From: Oncomelania hupensis
Lineage: Eukaryota > Mollusca > Gastropoda > Littorinimorpha > Pomatiopsidae
Assembly: GCA_036898135.1 (NCBI GenBank)
Contig: CM072525.1
Span: 51,592,799 to 51,656,798, forward strand
DNA length: 64,000 nt
Direction of reading: 5' to 3'
The notes below the pieces were generated by a model. It worked only from the letters and a program-made list of their open reading frames with translations. It made no database searches and was not told where the DNA came from. A program made the translations under genes and the position numbers. Shown here one piece after another: positions 1 through 11,984 of the stretch. Within the stretch, counting starts at the first letter, position 1. Each line of letters opens with the position of its first letter.

Positions 1-603
1 ATACATGAGTCAAATGTAAAAGTAGGATAGGGTACGTTTCTGTGACACAAGCAGAGGAAGTTGTTATTGGAGTAGGTCGGGGTTCTGTGGTGTGGGTTTA
101 GTGGTTAGGAAGGTGGGAAGCGGGTTTCACACACCTGGTATGGGTTTCAAGACCGAGAAATCTTGGGTTTAGATTCAGTTCAAGTGCGGTGGAAAATGTG
201 TTGGAAAAAAGTGAGGCGACAAAATCTGGGTTTCTGTTTCTAGGGCTTAGAGTCCAATCCTCCAATGCGTATAGAAAGGGGTATAGATTTCAAAAACTTG
301 GGTTTATATTTCAAGAATCAGCGTTTTAAAATGCAGGTGGAAATATTCCAAAATATGGTACAAAGAGATGGTTCTTCATACCCGACACGCTTCACAGGTA
401 AAAAAAAACAACATTTCTAACCAGGCGTGAATTTTGGTTGTGATATTCTTATGGTTTCAAGTTCGTCTTAAGACTGAATGGGTAAAAACAATAGTGTAGG
501 TGTTTGCAATAATACGTAGTGGAAATGTCAAGCAAATGGGTAGTGACATATTTAGCGGCGATGGTAAACATTAGATTTTATGGTGGTGGTAGGGCTGGGG
601 CTG
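1..603. other. no recognisable gene
   Basis: AT-leaning sequence with several loosely repeated 'TTGGGTTTA'-like phrases between 60 and 310. I see no open frame with family character, no tRNA boxes and no transposon ends. Confidence 0.5.
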
Positions 604-662
604 GTGATGATGATGATGATGTTGATAATGAGGATGATGATGATGAGGAGGAGGAGGAGGAG
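604..662. repeat. GAT/GAG trinucleotide microsatellite
   Basis: Imperfect GAT repeat passing into GAG repeat. The acidic frame it creates on one strand and the serine-rich frame on the other are by-products of the repeat, not genes. Confidence 0.85.
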
Positions 663-1842
663 GAAAATGTGGAAGAGGTAGATAAAGGGGAGGTAGCAAA
701 ACTGATTTGAATAATAATCATTTGGCGCCGTTGGGTATTGTTAGTTATAAAGCAATTGCAGGAGAAATTGTGCACACGAAAATGTTACTTATTTCAAAAT
801 AAATTATGCTTTTTCAAAACGTTGTCATATGGGACCTCCTGCCGCAAATTTAGCAATAATAAATAAGGCATTTTGTGGAGAACAGCCACAGAAGAAACAC
901 GGCTATATTCTTAACATTTTTAATAATACGGATTTTTTTTAATTGGAACATAATACAGGTGATTGGAGACACGAATAAAATCATATATTCACGTTATTTC
1001 AATAATATTAACTTTTAAACATTTAATAATTCTATTGGAATTTCATTTAGTTTTGCTTACCTGCACCAAGTCAAATCACGGTCACACAATGGTGAGAGTT
1101 TCTTTGACTGAGTTTAGAGTCTAAAATTGTGTTTATAATTGATTGCCCCTTTATATCTTATTGTATATTCATTGACGTGTTTGTCATTCATTTACTGTTC
1201 AGCCATTACTAATTGCATTAATCAGCCCATAGCCTACAATGCCATGCAACCAATACAAACATATAGTGAAATAAGAAATTAAAGTGTATCTGAGTTCAAG
1301 ATCAAATTTAAGCAAAAACTTATAAAATGTATTATTCACACTAAAAGACTAGTATTTATATACTCATAAATCATTGTGTCTAATATTTGCGAAATTTCAA
1401 TCTAAACATCTTATTCGACCATCATAGATCCTAAGGGTTGTAATTTGTAATACTTACCGCCCTTAGAATACACATACAGGCGCAGAAAACCTTGAGTTAT
1501 ATGTGCGTGACTGCACGCAATTACACTAGATCTATCAGTGGATTTGCTTTGGCTGTTTTTTACGCGTTTTAGTTCTTGGTCTATTGTAGAATTTGACTGC
1601 ATAGTAGGGAACTCGCGAGGTAACATTGTAACAGGAAAGGGGTGCCATTTTTCAAGCTGCGTACACGCTTATTTGAGAGCTTTCATATTAATAATGTGGT
1701 TCTATAAATTGTTCTATGATCACGCCATCAAGTGTACACGTTTTAAATTATGCCCACAGATTCACTTTAAATAAAGTTAACTTCAACTTACTTCCGCCGA
1801 GGTTAACGAAAATATACCAGTATTAATCAGAAGTAAAGGTTC
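663..1842. other. unannotated AT-rich stretch
   Basis: AT-rich and free of recognisable coding or transposon signatures. Short open frames around 1411-1774 have no family features. Confidence 0.45.
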
Positions 1843-1976
<134 letters not shown>

Positions 1977-2140
1977 ACCCTAATGCTATTAATAGGCACA
2001 TACACAAATGTAATACAGTATCAATTTATATTAAAACCGTATTTTTTAAATATGTTATATTTTGGTTTAATCTTGTTGATCCTATGCGAAATAGAAAACG
2101 ATTTGCGCCGCTGAAACATGTGATATTTATGACCTTTAAA
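1977..2140. repeat. fragment of an uncharacterised interspersed repeat
   Basis: Begins with 'CTAATGCTATTAATAGGCAC', continues into AT-rich sequence, and resembles 15247-15440 and, more weakly, 39270-39420. No coding, no tRNA head. Seen by direct comparison inside the window; the family is not identified. Confidence 0.45.
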
Positions 2141-2404
2141 TGTTATGGGAGCCACATCAATGATTACCTAACGCTTGCCTTAATGTTTCGGTCCTGCTTA
2201 ATTTAACGATGTGAAAATCAATGTATGGGGGAGGATTGAGAGGGAGGGATGGGCGTTGGGTGGGTGGAAGTTAGGATGTAACTTGATGGTGTGTGTGTAG
2301 AAGGGTGCGAGTGGAAATGAATGATCCAATGCTTTAGATTTTGGTCTAATGGCTTTCCCTGCTGCACAATTACAGTGTAAGGAATGGGATGTCAATGGAG
2401 TGGG

Positions 2405-2960
2405 TGGAGAGGTAACCTGTACAAATCAATTTTCCATGCTTTTCTTAACATAGCTTTCGTTAACGGGAGTGAGTTTGTTTACAAAAACCAGTACAAATCA
2501 ATTGTCCATGCTTTTCTTAACATAGCTTTCGTTAACGGGAGTGAATTTGTTTACAAAAACCTGTACAAATCAAATTTCCATGCTTTTCTTAACATAGCTT
2601 TCGTTAACGGGAGTGAATTTGTTTACAAAAACCTGTACAAATCAATTTTCCATGCTTTTCTTATCATAGCTTTCGTTAACGGGAGTGAATTTGTTTACAA
2701 AAAACTGTACAAATCAATTTTCCATGCTTTTCATAACATAGCTTTCGTTAACGGGAGTGAATTTGTTTACAAAAACCTGTACAAATCAATTTTCCATGCT
2801 TTTCTTAACATAGCTTTCGTTAACGGGAGTGAATTTTCCATGCTTTTCTTAACATAGCTTTCGTTAACGGGAGTGAATTTGTTTACAAAAACGTGTACAA
2901 CTCAATTGCCCATTCTTTTCTTAACATAGCTATTGTTAACGGGAGTTAATTTGTTTACAA
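2405..2960. repeat. 72-bp tandem repeat array (about 7.5 copies)
   Basis: Units start at 2419, 2491, 2563, 2635, 2707 and 2779, exactly 72 bp apart, each beginning GTACAAATCA and ending in TTTGTTTACAAAAACC. After 2834 one unit is internally deleted, at a short repeated AATTTTCC, and the last copy (to 2960) is the most diverged. Because 72 is a multiple of three, the array keeps one frame open for about 150 codons on the + strand with a 24-residue repeat. That frame has no good context for a gene and most likely reflects the period. Confidence 0.9.
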
Positions 2961-3064
2961 CCCAAGACTTAAGCTGGGAGATTTATATAAAAAAATGACA
3001 AAAATCTGAATGGAACAAAGTGTTTAAACTAAAGTAAGAAAGTATGAAGAAGTGGGAGAAGAGG

Positions 3065-3086
3065 ACAGAGACAGACAGACAGACAG

Positions 3087-3155
<69 letters not shown>

Positions 3156-3172
3156 GAGAGAGGGAGAGAGAA
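3065..3172. repeat. ACAG then GA microsatellite
   Basis: Short ACAG run (about 3069-3088) followed by a GA tract of about 60 bp, then imperfect GGGAGAGA. Frames of Ser-Leu or Arg-Glu over it are artefacts. Confidence 0.9.
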
Positions 3173-3179
3173 CAGTGTG

Positions 3180-3623
3180 GAAAGTAAACAATTGTGTGTG
3201 CAATGACATCAAACATGTCCTAGGGACACATCTAGCGCTGCATTAGATTGTTTACGTATTTATGTACATTGCCTACTAATGTCCTTGCATATCACGAAGG
3301 CAATAAAACCAATGTCTGTACACAAGCTCCACGTTCAAAGATTACAAAGGCAATAAAGTGGATGTCTGCATTACACACTACAGATTAGCAGACGACTTTT
3401 GAACGAAGTTTAGATTTAATTTTCGCAAATAATTAGACACCAAAAACAATGTGTGGCTATATTATAAACAAATAGCCATCTCATAGCATGAATTAAACAT
3501 TTTAAAACTTCTTGCGCGATTTTGATTTGGACGTCAGATACGCTTTAAAGCTGGGGAGAACAATGTCATGTTTTAAGGATTTTTCTGTATCAGATTGTTT
3601 TTTAATCGTCCATAACTCAATGC
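3180..3623. other. unannotated stretch
   Basis: AT-rich. 'AAGGCAATAAA' phrases near 3297 and 3348 form a weak local duplication. Nothing else supported. Confidence 0.4.
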
Positions 3624-3688
3624 TGGTTAAACGATCATCTGTGGTGCCCCTGCGACCTCCGAGTTACGGGATAGGATAGGATAGGAAC
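3624..3688 (+). mobile_element. 3' tail fragment of the RTE-like LINE
   Basis: Matches the last ~65 bp of the LINE at 28030-29311: 'GGTTAAACGATCATCTGTGG', the conserved C-terminal codons, and three GGATA units as tail. Only the extreme 3' end is present, as expected for heavy 5' truncation during target-primed reverse transcription. Confidence 0.75.
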
Positions 3689-4569
3689 TCAACAATATAG
3701 TATTAACTTTTAAAATACTGCCACGTTTTGGATTTTTTTTACCGCATTTCCTCACCACCACCAACACCTCCACCACCTCCCAACCCTCCCTCCTAGCAGG
3801 TGCAAGACACACCTGTTAGTTCCTGAAACAAGCGCTGAAGGCTAAACTAGAAGAGACAATAGTACTGTGCCTTAAGTGTAATTTATTGGTTACACAGCAA
3901 ACGGGCCATTTCCTTTAAACCAAATCTACATTTTACACACCTTTATACTATATATACACTGCTGAGACAGAGAACTGGAGAGAGAGAGAGAAATGGAGAG
4001 AGAGAGAGAGAGATTTTTTTAAAGACTTTAAACGTTTATTACAATTACATGTTGCAAGGATAATAATTTTAAGCTTACGGCTTATGCTTACAATTAGTCC
4101 TTGTTTCAATCACACATGCAAACATAATACAGAGACAGACAAACAGACAGAGACAGAGGGAAAGAGACAGAGACAGATGCAGACAAGCAAGCAGAGAGAA
4201 AGGAAAGAAGAAATACATTACACTGAAAGAAGTATGTTGAAGGACCGCCATATAAATAAGTTTACATTAATTTCCCCACTTGTGCGTTGCATGCGTTAAC
4301 GATTCTAGCCATCTGGTTTTCTCCTATTATACTCACTAACGTCGCTTACCATTTATTATCCCCAAGACCTCGGTTTATACTCTCGTGGGAAGGAGTAGGG
4401 GGCGTTGACTGTGCATCAGGGTCGTGTTCATTTTTCAGCAACTCAAGCCGTCAACCTTCAAATGTCGCTTTTTAGGAACGCAGTTGGCTACTGGAATGTC
4501 GAGCAATAACACGGCAGATTGCATAGGCAGCGGTTCAAAGACCATTGGCGGCCCGAGTTCAAAACAATA
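3689..4569. other. unannotated stretch with minor simple repeats
   Basis: Holds short GA runs (about 3981-4012), an ACAGAG-rich run (4125-4200) and, at 4362-4400, a small reverse-oriented piece of the long SINE ('ACCTCGGTTTATACTC' complement). No gene seen. Confidence 0.45.
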
Positions 4570-4602
4570 ATTACCCCGAGATAATGCACCCCCTACTCTT
4601 TC

Positions 4603-4650
<48 letters not shown>

Positions 4651-5025
4651 CGATGATGATGATAGGAGACTTGTAGGGCCTTTAATCCACGAAGATCATG
4701 GTGGAACCAAAACATAATAGACACAACTGACGACACAAAAAGAGCATAAACCGAGGTCTAGTCTGTGCACACACGCATTCCATCGCCGGGACTGTAAAGA
4801 TCCTTACGCTCATGTCCTAGACGGGTGAGAGCCCTAGCTCCTTTCTTCCCTTCTCCGGTCGCCCAGGACTGTGTTCCGTCGTCAAGGGGCTTCAGACTAT
4901 GCGCCCCAAGGATGCACGTGGGGGCCTCGGGCGGCTGGGCTTAGATGGTGTATCAGCCAGCGCCTTGAGCAGCCCTTGACCTTAAAAAGCGCTATATAAG
5001 AACGATTACATTTTTTAAAAAATAA
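4570..5025 (+). mobile_element. long-SINE copy, headless, with internal GAT expansion
   Basis: The body matches the fuller copy at 44579-45010: 'ACCGAGGTCTAGTC', 'GCTCATGTCCTAGACGGGTG', 'CAGACTATGCGCCC', and a 3' end 'AAAAAGCGCTATATAAGAAC'. The tRNA-like head is not recognisable. At the point where the other copy reads 'TTCGGATGAGAG', this one has a GAT microsatellite (4606-4663), which probably grew from that GATGA seed. Confidence 0.75.
4606..4663. repeat. GAT microsatellite inside a SINE
   Basis: About 19 GAT units, one with a C interruption, inside the SINE body. Confidence 0.9.
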
Positions 5026-5169
5026 ATAAAATCTTTTTGTGTGTTTGCATTCAATGCTACCACTGAGACAACGCGCCATCCCCACCCCCGACTTTTTATT
5101 TGTTTATATATTTATCAACTTACTACTACACTTGCTTTCCACTCAGTGGGCTCTTGCATGTTGACCCTG

Positions 5170-5864
5170 AAAACGTTTGACGATAAAGTGCGTGGTGCTT
5201 GTGCCTCTGTGATAAAACGCTTGACAATAAATGAGTGCGTGGTGCTTGTGTCCCTGTGATAAAACGCTTGACAATAAAGTGCGTGGTGCTTGTGTATCTG
5301 TGATAAAACGCTTGACAATAAAGTGCGTGGTGCTTGTGTATCTGTGATAAAACGCTTGACAATAAAGTGCGTGGTGCTTGTGTATCTGTGATAAAACGCT
5401 TGACAATAAAGTGCGTGGTGCTTGTGTATCTGTGATAAAACGCTTGACAATACAGTGCGTGGTGCTTGTGTCTCTGTGATAAAACGCTTGACAATAAATT
5501 AGTGCGCGGTGCTTGTGTCTGTGATGAAACGCTTGACAATAAATTAGTGCGTGGTGCTTGTGTCTCTGTGATAAAACGCTTGACAATAAAGTGCGTGGTG
5601 CTTGTGTCTCTGTGATAAAACGCTTGACAATAAAGTGCGTGGTGCTTGTGTCTCTGTGATAAAACGCTTGACAATAAAGTGCGTGGTGCTTGTGTCTGTG
5701 ATAAAACGCTTGACAATAAATGAGTGCGTGGTGATTGTGTCTCTGTGATAAAACGCTTGACAATAAAGTGCGTGGTGATTGTGTCTCTGTGATAAAACGC
5801 TTGACAATAAATTAGTGTATGGTGCTCGTGTGGATCTAATGCTATTATCCTATTATTGGTTTCG

Positions 5865-5944
<80 letters not shown>

Positions 5945-6117
5945 ACAACTCTGTCTCTCTCTGTGTGATAAAACGCTTGACAATAAAGTGTGTGGTGCTT
6001 GCGTCTCTGTGATAAAACGCTTGGCAATAAATTAGTGTATGGTGCTTGTGTCTCTTGTGTGTCCCTTGTGATAAAACGCTTGACAATAAACTAGTGCGTG
6101 GTGCTTGTGTCTCTATG
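5170..6117. repeat. 44-bp tandem repeat array (about 19 units)
   Basis: Unit 'GTGCGTGGTGCTTGTGTCTC' + 'TGTGATAAAACGCTTGACAA' + TAAA. Some units carry an extra 4 bp (TTAG or TGAG), giving 48 bp. A CT tract with LINE-tail-like flank interrupts the array at about 5820-5950, and the array then resumes in the same orientation. Long minus-strand frames across it consist of a repeated peptide and are by-products of the array. Confidence 0.92.
5820..5945 (+). mobile_element. LINE 3'-end fragment carrying a CT tract, inside the 44-bp array
   Basis: Contains 'AATGCTATTATCCTATTA' then 'GGTTTCGAC' and a CT tract of about 74 bp (5866-5940). The same phrase followed by CT repeat ends the decayed LINE at 11985-13430 and recurs, reversed, at 18968-19052. 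It looks like the 3' tail of one LINE family inserted in the satellite. Confidence 0.6.
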
Positions 6118-7299
6118 ATAAGTATCTCTATGATAAGTGTCTCTATGATAAGAGTTTCTGATCCTATGTGTTCATTCATTCAAGCATTGGTTATAATCAT
6201 AAAAAGTATTTCCAAACAACGCTGTTATAATCTAACATCTTCATCAAATTACTAACTTCCTAGTATGTTTTACTGAGTAGACAGGCTATTCAAGACATAT
6301 AATATATAACACTTCATTCGCTCTAATTCAGCTATTACTATAGTATTTGTAAGTCTGTTAACATTGATCTCATTCTGTTTGTTGCCACGAAAAGCGCATA
6401 CAACACGCCCATTTTCATTGGTATTGTGCAAACCAGGAAAAGCCAAAAAGTGCTACACGAAACAATAGAAGGAAGTGAATTGTGAAACACTTCAACATAC
6501 AAACAGCTACTAAACAATGTAAAAATAAAATACACAAACTAACATCCATAGTCATCTAGAACTGATTGCAGTGTTGTAGACCCACGTGATACCAATTTTC
6601 CTCTCCTGGAACCACAAAAACAGGAAGTGCTAGCTCGGAGGCGTGATGGAAACAGCCAACATTATATGTTGCCAGCGACAGGGAAAGAGGGAGAGACAGA
6701 AAGGAAGCGAGTGATATGACACCAAGAGAGACAGAGAGTGACAGAGAGAATATATGAGACACAGAGAGAATTTATATTTTATGTGAATGGGAGAGAGAAG
6801 AGAGAGAGAGAATCAGATTTTTTAAATTACAGCAAGGATGGAGATCTCAGGATAATGACCTTGTACATGTCCTTGTATTATTCACGTTCACATTCATGCT
6901 AATTATGAGAGAGAGACAAGGCAGACCGACAGAGACAGACACAGAAAGAAGAGAGACTAAAACAGGGATACAGAGATACTGAGAGACAAAGAAAAAGGAT
7001 TCTGTGTGTGCGAGTGTGAGCGCGTGCACATGCTGAACTTGAAGACGAATTAACATAAACTGTCTTTTACCACCTGAACCCTTACTATCAGAAAAAAACA
7101 CAAAGTTTTGCAAATGGTATCGTATAACCAGTATTCGGAGAAGCCAAAGATAAAAAAAAGTTGTATAGAATTGATGGTGTATTATGTGTTTTATTAAATG
7201 CACGGCATATATTAAGATGACCAATTCAAAAGCCATCTTCGGAAGACCACGTGAAAACTGACATATTTTGATGTAGGGGTAAGATATGGGAAGAGTGGG
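6118..7299. other. unannotated, purine-rich in places
   Basis: Several imperfect GAGA/GACAGA runs (6680-6820, 6905-6990). No convincing coding, tRNA or element ends. Confidence 0.4.
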
Positions 7300-7363
7300 G
7301 GAGAGAGAGAGAGGGGGAGAGAGAGAGGGGGAGAGGGAGAGAGAGAGAGAGAGAAGAGAGAGG

Positions 7364-7412
<49 letters not shown>
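7300..7412. repeat. GA-rich microsatellite
   Basis: Imperfect GA/GGGGAGA repeat passing to a pure GA run. Confidence 0.9.
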
Positions 7413-7416
<4 letters not shown>

Positions 7417-7745
7417 TGGAGTGATTGCAGAACAATGAAAGGTACGAATATACGTATAGCGGTATCAGTAGTGGGGAGAGTTGGGTTAAACAATAAACTT
7501 TATATGACAAATGAATAAGTATATATTAGTACTAGATGGTATGTAATACTAACAAGTGTCTCTAGGGAGAGAGAATTAATAGTGAGAGTGGGAAAGGCGC
7601 AGTGGAGACTAACAAAACGTAGACATGGGAGGAGACAGACCACCTAGCAACATTTACTTCTTCATAGATCGTATCACAACACCTCGACACCATCCTTCCT
7701 CCCATTTAGCGTAATATTGCAAAGAACAACAGTTAGTTAGTTATT

Positions 7746-7977
7746 CAGTGCTTACAGGATCCAGCGGACTGCAAAGAGCCGAATCAGAACCACAAAATCA
7801 AGACCAAAACTTGGTTGAAAGAGAACTCTCTCCTCATCCGTATAAAAAAAAATCTGCTGAAACAACCTAGTAGTAACACTGAAGACACTCCACCAACCGG
7901 TCACTTTACAATAAAGGCATCCCACGCAGGGGAGGCTGAGGCTATACTCTAATTTATCGAATCTCCGTATACAAGGT
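7746..7977 (-). mobile_element. unclassified ~570-bp repeat, 5'-truncated copy
   Basis: Reverse-strand copy of the family best seen at 27215-27790. Shared phrases on the - strand include 'GCAGTCCGCTGGATCC' at the 3' end, 'AAAGTGACCGG'-like and 'TCGATAAATTAGAGTATAGC'. The 5' half is missing. The 3' end runs into AACTAACTAACT. Confidence 0.7.
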
Positions 7978-9290
7978 AGAATATTGTAAGCCCCTTTCAC
8001 CCCCCCACCCCATGGCGCACCCCACCAAAGAGAGATCACACCATACGGCAAGGGTTCTGTCAGGAATGGCTTCATAAGGGCTCACAAGAGGTTGCCGGGT
8101 TAAATAAAATATCAGTTCTGACACCATCCCCGACAAACCGATCTTTCCACAGGTATAGGCTCGCCGAGGCATCCCAAATCCACAACAATCCCAAAAAGAA
8201 ACAACACCTCCCGCCCACAGCGGAGAGAATTGCGTTTCCCAAAATATTAATAGGATGGATGCCTCCCCAAAAGCCACAACCTGAGGAAACAAAGGTCTGT
8301 CAGATAAAAATTTATTTACTTTCATTATTGAAAGTTATGTGTTGAATATAATAAATTTTATTTTAAACTCTGTTTGTAAAAATTATAAAAATGTGTTTGA
8401 GATGCATGAAATGAAAATGCACAGTGACTGGTTAACTTCAAGTAGAGATAGAATCAGAATTCTTGTCTTAGACTAAACAATTAGAGTATTTAGAAAGAAA
8501 AAGAAATACTAACTAAACACACATTTTATTTAACGACACTTCACAAAACATTTAATACAAAACGGAGACCACACACAGAATGATGGGGAAATAAAACAAA
8601 TAATTTATTCTTTTCTTTGGGGTTTGGTTTCTGGATTTTCTCACATTTTTTTTTTTGAGTAAATTTACGTCCCCGGATACATTAAGCGTATAGGGGACGG
8701 GTGAAACACCACTTTTAAACTTTCTTGCAAAATAATAGCTTTCGATTCATACAAGAATTATACTTCTAGAAAATTTCATATTATAAAAATTAGTATTATT
8801 TGAATTTTGTTAAATATTTCGTTCTATAATTATAACAAAATAATAACTGATTACAGATTTCAGGTTGTTGCATATTTTCTAGCGTTCTAAAAAATTATTA
8901 TTTGGGTTAAATACATAAAGAAAAAGGAAATTCCGGGTATTTCATTGGAAACCAAAAATCGTTGAAGCTACTAGATTCAAAACATAAAAAAAAAACAGGC
9001 TACCACCGTGAATCAAAACTAGTAAAATAAAATATTGAAGTCACAGAAACACAGAAATTCTAGTATTCAAATCCATTCACAACCTCAGGGAATAACGGTC
9101 AGAATTTAGAAATTTCATATTTTCACAATAAAATGTTTACCGGGTTAGGAGAATTTAGTTAGAAATTTTGTTCTTTACGTGGACTTAGGGGCTATTGTAA
9201 TTCTAAAATTCCGAAAAGGCTCAAAACAGCGTTGAAAAGAAGGGAGGAAAAAAAACTAAGTCCACGAACGCGCAAACCCACCGAAATTTA
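7978..9290. other. unannotated AT-rich stretch
   Basis: Low-complexity AT-rich sequence. Minus-strand frames at 7954-8325 have no family features and overlap the repeat above. Confidence 0.4.
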
Positions 9291-9291
9291 C

Positions 9292-9351
9292 TTTCACATT
9301 CAAGCTGTCATCATCTTCGATCTCTATCAGCGTAAGAGTGTTGGCCGCCAT
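9292..9351 (-). CDS. candidate first coding exon, unknown gene (minus strand)
   Basis: Reading the - strand, an ATG at 9351-9349 sits inside AATGGCGGC and opens 20 codons (MAANTLTLIEIEDDDSLNVK) before a possible splice donor, A|GTAAAT, at 9291. Ten codons later the frame stops. Upstream on the same strand are an inverted CCAAT box (9390-9394) and a CACGTG E-box (9414-9419), in a small CpG-containing patch within AT-rich DNA. ATGGCGGC at a start codon resembles the YY1-type initiators of many metazoan housekeeping genes. I do not recognise the peptide and found no downstream exon between 1 and 9290. It could be chance. Confidence 0.3.
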
Positions 9352-9425
9352 TGCAATCCGTTTTATAAGCCGAGCAAGGCGTAAAACAGCCAATCAACAT
9401 CCATGTTTCACAACACGTGATCTAT
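9352..9425 (-). promoter_or_regulatory. candidate promoter for the minus-strand exon
   Basis: Inverted CCAAT, CACGTG and a TATAAAA (9361-9367, minus). The TATA lies only about 10 bp from the ATG, too close to set the start of that exon, so the case rests on the CCAAT box, E-box and YY1-like ATG. Confidence 0.25.
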
Positions 9426-9720
9426 ACTAGCAAATCAGGATGGTGGTGCTATCATTCCGTGTCAAAAAGAAGAGGAAACAGGCTAGTAGATACAGATTCT
9501 ATTCAAATGTACTGGTTTTTGGAAAATAACAGGGTCTACCATAATCATAGGTAAGAAGTTTATTGGTCATACTTTATTAGGAACCATCGAGGAGTAGAAT
9601 CTGATAATTCTTAAAGAAAATACGCGGACTCAAACATCTTGAACCGGCCTAGCACCAACGTGGTGACAAATTTGAGGTATGAATAATCGACCCGGTTCCC
9701 ATCCTGTGCGAACATATTTA

Positions 9721-10098
9721 TAATCGGTGCAGAAAAACGAGAGTCGGTTTTTTAGCAACCTGAAACACTTAAGATCAGCGCTCCTTATGAGTCGGACAGC
9801 TGCACCGATTTAACACCATTTTCTCTGACCTTTCCGAACTATCAACAAAAATCTCTGTGTAATTTTTCCATTCAACTTTTTCTTCCATGTTTACGCCCGG
9901 TGCAGACATACTGTAATCGGTGCATAAAAATTTGGGTCTGTGCATTAACAACCTTAAACACTTAGGATTAGTGCTCCAAGTGACTTGAATAGCTGCACCG
10001 AATTAGCACCATTTTCCATTAACTTCTTCAAACTATAAATGTAAGGGCCTAGGCAATTCTTCCATTGAACTGTTTCTTTTGTCTTTATAATGGAAATT
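9721..10098. repeat. diverged tandem duplication, ~193-bp period
   Basis: Two copies starting at 'TAATCGGTGCA' (9721 and 9914). Shared phrases are 'AACACTTA', 'GCTGCACCGA', 'AGCACCATTTTC' and 'TTCCATT..AACT'. Divergence is high, so the duplication is old. No coding. Confidence 0.7.
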
Positions 10099-10995
10099 CC
10101 CAATCTAAAACTTCTCCTCCACACTACATTTTATTTACAATTCTATTTGCTATAAAAGACCAACAAAAATACAGACAGCGGAAAGGCTAGAATTAATTCT
10201 TCATAAGAAAACTAAACATACTGTCTAGATCTAGAATCCCGCTAAAATTCTCAATCAGGTTACCTTGACAACATATGGCAACCGGAAATTCTTTTTCACA
10301 GTCTACCGATCAATCACATTTTCCTTTACAAAACGATCCTAGCAACTCTGAACAATTCTATTAACCACTCAAATTTCACCACACAACACATCCAAGAATT
10401 CGTTAAAAATAGTTCTCAATTGGTATGCCATTTTCACTGCACACACAAAACTCAGTTTCGATATTTAGATCCAGCACCAAAACTATCCCTAGATAAAATA
10501 AGAATATTTTTCCTCACACACATCCACAGAAATCAATCTCAGATACAATTCGACGATCAAAATTTTACACCACTAGAAAAACACACAGTTCACAATAATA
10601 ATATCACTAGTACCTGCATGCTTACTGTTGTCGTCTGCTCAAGCTCAAAAGGCACAAATTCCTATAGGCCAAGGTACATGTATAACCAAAACAACCATAG
10701 GCACATGCAACCTAGTTATTAATTAATAATCAAGTTATAAATTTACAACAAAAGGTTTTCTAGCCTTCCAAAGAGGCTTACAATTTTACTAATTTATTAT
10801 TTTTTAAAAATTAAATATTTGATAAGTCAACCGGAAGGGCTTACAATATGAACATTCTAAATATCAACAAAACGCATACATATAAAATGCCTACATTGCT
10901 AAATTACAACAACCGAGGCGACTCGAGTTGGATTTTGTATCGGTCCGCGCATTGAGCATTCAACAATGGATAGACACAAGCGCGCTATAAATGAA
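10099..10995. other. unannotated stretch
   Basis: AT-rich. About 10866-10900 ('ACATATAAAATGCCTAC') is a small reverse piece of the ~570-bp repeat. The frame at 10420-10722 shows no domain. Confidence 0.4.
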
Positions 10996-11072
<77 letters not shown>

Positions 11073-11100
11073 CCATCATCACGACCATCATCATCACCAC
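10996..11100. repeat. CAT microsatellite
   Basis: About 25 uninterrupted CAT units, then imperfect CAC/CAT. Confidence 0.92.
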
Positions 11101-11377
11101 CACCACCTTTAACAGCTTAAAAGCGCCCACTGCTCGCACAGCTTATTTGATGCAACTTATTTTCTTATTTCACCTTGCCTTTTACGCCTGTGGGATCAGC
11201 AGCTGGCGCGCCCTTAACTCCTAGCACAGTCAAATCAATAAATGCATACCTATGTAGCTAAAGGGCTACCGCCTTAACACAGATATCGTACTTTGAGATG
11301 ATGGCAAAGACGGGAGAGAGAGAGAGAGTGACAAGGGAGATACAGAGGAGATAAATATGGAAAGAAGATATAGAAAG

Positions 11378-11430
11378 AGGGAGGGAGGAGAAAGAGAGAG
11401 AGAGAGAAAGAAAGAAAGAGAGAGAGACAC

Positions 11431-11492
<62 letters not shown>

Positions 11493-11494
11493 CT
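11378..11494. repeat. GA-rich microsatellite
   Basis: Imperfect GAGA/GAAA run of about 115 bp. Confidence 0.9.
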
Positions 11495-11930
11495 CGGTAC
11501 TATAGATCAAGATTTCAGACTAAAGTTTTACAATCTGCCTCTTTAAAGAAAAATATGGGTGTAGGAGTCGGGAAATGGGTGTAGTGGTGGTCTGAATGGA
11601 TGGGCACTGTTGGCATACACACACATGCACCAGTAGAGATAGAATGAAAACTAACACTCTGTTTACTAGGCATAAGCAGAACAAAATACTCTGGTGATCG
11701 AATCATCGATAGGGCGACAGATGAAATAAAATCAATGAAAGTAACTCTCTCCAAATGTGGTGCATTTATGGATGTGTATGTTACATGTAGTGTGTGCGAG
11801 TATGTGTCTGTTCAAGCCTATAGATGCGCCGTGTGTGTGTGTATTGTGAGTTTATTGTAAGTGTATCATTGTGTGTGTAGGTGTATGTGTGAATAATTGT
11901 GTGTGAGTGTGTATGCATTGTGAGTGTGTA

Positions 11931-11935
<5 letters not shown>

Positions 11936-11979
<44 letters not shown>

Positions 11980-11982
11980 GAG
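11936..11982. repeat. GA microsatellite
   Basis: GA run directly before the decayed LINE reverse transcriptase. A GT-rich stretch (11770-11935) precedes it. Confidence 0.85.
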
Positions 11983-11984
11983 CG

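Noticed and set aside
5126..5983. 285-codon repeated-peptide frame on the minus strand
   Set aside because: By-product of the 44-bp tandem array. Similar peptides appear in several frames, as expected of a repeat and not of a gene.
5170..6117. CRISPR-like array
   Set aside because: Units are head-to-tail without unique spacers, in a eukaryotic context.
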